A stretch of 7,306 nucleotides of DNA. Source: an uncultured Clostridia bacterium. GTDB taxonomy: Bacteria; Bacillota; Clostridia; Christensenellales; Aristaeellaceae. Both the position numbers and the translations under genes were made by a program. Below, in pieces: positions 5,584 to 7,306 of the stretch (position 1 is the stretch's first letter; each line of letters opens with the position of its first letter). The DNA is taken from the NCBI GenBank assembly GCA_934615145.1, contig CAKTTM010000091.1:1-7306 (forward strand). Reading direction: 5' to 3'. Below the pieces are notes generated by a model, which was not told the DNA's origin, ran no database searches, and saw only the letters and a program-made list of their open reading frames with translations.

Positions 5584-6293
5584 CTGGCCGCCTCCAGCGC
5601 CTCTTCCAGCTTGATGCCGCCGGTATAGAGCGCGCGGCCCACGATGGCGCCATAGACATTGAGCGCCCGCAGCGCGCGGATGTCGTCCAGCGTGGTGATG
5701 CCGCCTGAGGCGATCAGGTCAAAGCTGTAATTAGCAGCGATATGCTCATAGAGCTTGAGGTTGGTGCCCCGCATGGCGCCGTCGCGCGATATATCGGTGA
5801 CCACCAGGCGTTGCACGCCGATGGCCTCCATCTCCTTCAAGTAATCCTCCATCGTCTGCCCGGAGGTGGCCGACCAGCCGTGCGTCATCACATAGCCATC
5901 CTTGATGTCCACCGACACCGCCGCCTGATCGGCAAAGATGGTGATGATGCCGCGCAGCAGCTCTTTGTTCTCCGCCGCCGCCGTGCCGAGGATCACCCGG
6001 TCGACGCCGCAGTCCAGATAGTCGCCCGCCGCCTTTACGCTGCGGATGCCGCCGCCCGCCTGCACATTGAGGCCGGACTGCTCGGCGATGAGCTTGATCA
6101 GCTCCGCGTTGTGCATCTGACCGCTGCGCGCGGCGTCCAGATCCACCAGGTGCAGCCACTGGGCGCCCTTGTGGCGAAAGCCCTGCGCCAGCATCAGCGG
6201 GTCGGAGTCATAGACAGTCACCTGCTCGTAGTCGCCCTGGTACAGCCTAACGGCCTGACCGCCCAGCAGGTCGATCGCCGGAAATATGATCAT
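5580..6293 (-). CDS. hisA: ProFAR isomerase (phosphoribosylformimino-5-aminoimidazole carboxamide ribotide isomerase)
   Basis: HisA (237 residues) isomerises ProFAR to PRFAR by an Amadori rearrangement, giving the substrate of HisF-HisH. It is a TIM barrel with the expected internal two-fold pattern. FPAIDLLGGQAVRLYQGDY (4-22) contains the acid/base D8, and VSVDIKDGYV (126-135) contains D129. VTDISRDGAMRGTN (165-178) carries T166 and the second phosphate-binding half, and ASGGIT (195-200) follows. The ATG at 6293 overlaps the hisH stop as ATGA, and GAGGAGG lies four bases upstream (6298-6304). Nothing suggests a PriA-type dual-function enzyme, although that cannot be decided by eye without an alignment; PriA is typical of actinobacteria. 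Confidence 0.97.
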   Translation of the reverse strand: MIIFPAIDLLGGQAVRLYQGDYEQVTVYDSDPLMLAQGFRHKGAQWLHLVDLDAARSGQMHNAELIKLIAEQSGLNVQAGGGIRSVKAAGDYLDCGVDRVILGTAAAENKELLRGIITIFADQAAVSVDIKDGYVMTHGWSATSGQTMEDYLKEMEAIGVQRLVVTDISRDGAMRGTNLKLYEHIAANYSFDLIASGGITTLDDIRALRALNVYGAIVGRALYTGGIKLEEALEAAR

Positions 6294-6901
6294 GTTGCCT
6301 CCTCACAGAAGGCGCGCAGGATATTGAGCCCCGCGGCGCCGCTTTTTTCGGGGTGGAACTGACAGCCCCAAATGCTGTCTTTCGCCACGGCGGCGGCGAA
6401 CTCCTTGCCATAGTGCACCCTGGCGCTGACCGCGTCGCAATCCGCCGCGTAGTAGCTGTGCACAAAGTAGACACAGTCGCCCGGCGCATTATAGCGAAAC
6501 ATACGCGTCCCCGGCTCAAAGCGCAGGGCGTTCCAGCCAATGTGGGGCACTTTCAAAGCATCCGGCAGCCAGCCGGCCAGCGGCAGCACCCGGCCCTGGA
6601 TGAGCCCCAGGCCCTGATGCCGGCCAAACTCATGCCCCTCATCCAGCAGCAGCTGCATCCCCAGGCAAAGGCCCAGCAGCGGCTTGCCCGCCCTGGCCTG
6701 CTCTATCAGCGCCTGATCCAGCCCACTGTGGCGCAGCCTGTCCATCGCGTCGCCAAAGGCGCCCACGCCCGGCAGTATGATGCGCTGCGCCTGGCGCAAG
6801 CTGTCCGGGTCGCCGGTGATCAGGCTGTCATGGCCCAGGTAATTCAGCGACGAGCGGATGGAGAAGAGGTTGCCCAGGCCATAGTCCACAATGGCGATCA
6901 T
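6290..6901 (-). CDS. hisH: Imidazole glycerol phosphate synthase, glutamine amidotransferase subunit
   Basis: HisH (203 residues) is a class I glutamine amidotransferase that hydrolyses glutamine and passes ammonia to HisF. The start [15 protein letters not shown] is family-typical. The oxyanion-strand segment [11 protein letters not shown] spans 43-53. The nucleophile C79 sits in [12 protein letters not shown] (74-85), and the rest of the triad is H183 and E185 in QFHPEKS (181-187). The ATG at 6901 overlaps the hisB stop as ATGA; its ribosome site (AAAGG) is weaker than the others, so coupling to hisB translation probably matters. It lies two genes away from hisF, with hisA between, in the common hisB-H-A-F-I order. 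Confidence 0.97.
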   Translation of the reverse strand: MIAIVDYGLGNLFSIRSSLNYLGHDSLITGDPDSLRQAQRIILPGVGAFGDAMDRLRHSGLDQALIEQARAGKPLLGLCLGMQLLLDEGHEFGRHQGLGLIQGRVLPLAGWLPDALKVPHIGWNALRFEPGTRMFRYNAPGDCVYFVHSYYAADCDAVSARVHYGKEFAAAVAKDSIWGCQFHPEKSGAAGLNILRAFCEEAT

Positions 6902-7306
6902 AGGCTGCCTTTGCTGCTGGCGATCCTGCCCTCAAGCCGCGCGTCCGCGCTCACCGCCTGACGCAGGGCGCGGGCAAAGGCCTTGAAGGCGGCTTCGATG
7001 ATGTGGTGGCTGTTGCGACCGCAGAGCTGGCGCAGGTGCAGTGTGATGCCGCTCTCGCGGCAAAGCGCACTGAAGAACTCCTCCACCAGCTGGGTGTCAA
7101 AGCCGCCCACTGTGGCGGTGGGGATATCCAGCTGGCCATAGTAGCCGCCACGGCCAGAGATATCCAGCGCCGCCAGCACCAGCGCCTCATCCATGGGCAG
7201 CGCGATATCGCCAAAGCGCGCGATGCCGGCCTTGTCGCCCAGCGCCTCCCTGATGGCCTGGCCCAGACAGATGCCGATGTCCTCCACGCTGTGGTGGTCG
7301 TCCACC
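6898..7306 (-). CDS. hisB: Imidazoleglycerol-phosphate dehydratase (C-terminal part, cut by window edge)
   Basis: The visible part is about 135 residues, starting in the middle of the protein. It begins [18 protein letters not shown], the conserved manganese-binding DDHHxxED motif. A second metal motif, [20 protein letters not shown], starts about residue 97 of the fragment. The ending ASSKGSL matches the usual S-S/T-K-G-x-L tail. It dehydrates imidazole-glycerol phosphate to imidazole-acetol phosphate. The GTG codon at 7305 is an internal valine, not a start; the true start lies beyond the right edge. Whether the protein is the simple dehydratase usual in Gram-positives or carries a phosphatase domain cannot be seen. 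It overlaps hisH by four bases. Confidence 0.96.
   Translation of the reverse strand, partial: VDDHHSVEDIGICLGQAIREALGDKAGIARFGDIALPMDEALVLAALDISGRGGYYGQLDIPTATVGGFDTQLVEEFFSALCRESGITLHLRQLCGRNSHHIIEAAFKAFARALRQAVSADARLEGRIASSKGSL

Noticed and set aside
7297..7305. GTG at 7305 as the start of a short hisB
   Set aside because: The codon falls directly before the conserved DDHHSVED metal motif, in the middle of the known protein. It is an internal valine in a gene cut by the window edge.

Overview
The window is about 7.3 kb of GC-rich bacterial DNA in which every gene lies on the minus strand, so transcription runs from high to low coordinates. Consensus Shine-Dalgarno sites (AGGAGG type), an LplA/LplB/YtcP-style sugar ABC transporter, a fused hisIE gene and a Bacillus-type parS site together suggest a high-GC member of the Bacillota (Firmicutes). 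A clostridial lineage such as Christensenellales is my best guess, not something the sequence proves.

Right part (7306 to 4163): the distal end of a histidine biosynthesis operon, in the order hisB (cut by the window edge), hisH, hisA, hisF, hisIE. Each junction is a 4-nt stop/start overlap (ATGA or GTGA), which indicates one translationally coupled transcript. HisH and HisF form the glutamine amidotransferase/cyclase that makes imidazole-glycerol phosphate (IGP) and AICAR. HisIE and HisA supply its substrate PRFAR, and HisB dehydrates the IGP.

Junction (4162 to 4022): a very compact control region. It holds an exact 16-bp match to the ParB-binding site parS (4141-4156), then a strong intrinsic terminator with a GCGA tetraloop (4092-4123), then a near-consensus promoter (TTGACA, 17 bp, TATAGT; 4052-4080) for the next gene. 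parS sites usually cluster near the replication origin, so this locus may be origin-proximal.

Left part (4021 to 1): a carbohydrate-uptake locus. It encodes a hybrid regulator (GntR-type winged helix plus LacI/PurR-type sugar-sensor domain), an extracellular solute-binding protein, an LplB-type permease, and the first 24 residues of a second, YtcP-like permease. No ATPase gene is visible. Sequence similarity between the regulator's promoter and the AT-rich region upstream of the binding-protein gene suggests a shared operator, and hence local regulation of uptake by the regulator. A perfect 12-bp hairpin without a U-tract separates the binding-protein gene from the permease gene and probably tunes their relative expression. 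The transported sugar cannot be told from the sequence.

There is no gene-free stretch longer than 300 bases; the largest is the 168-bp region between the regulator and the binding-protein gene. I see no tRNA, rRNA, CRISPR array or mobile element.
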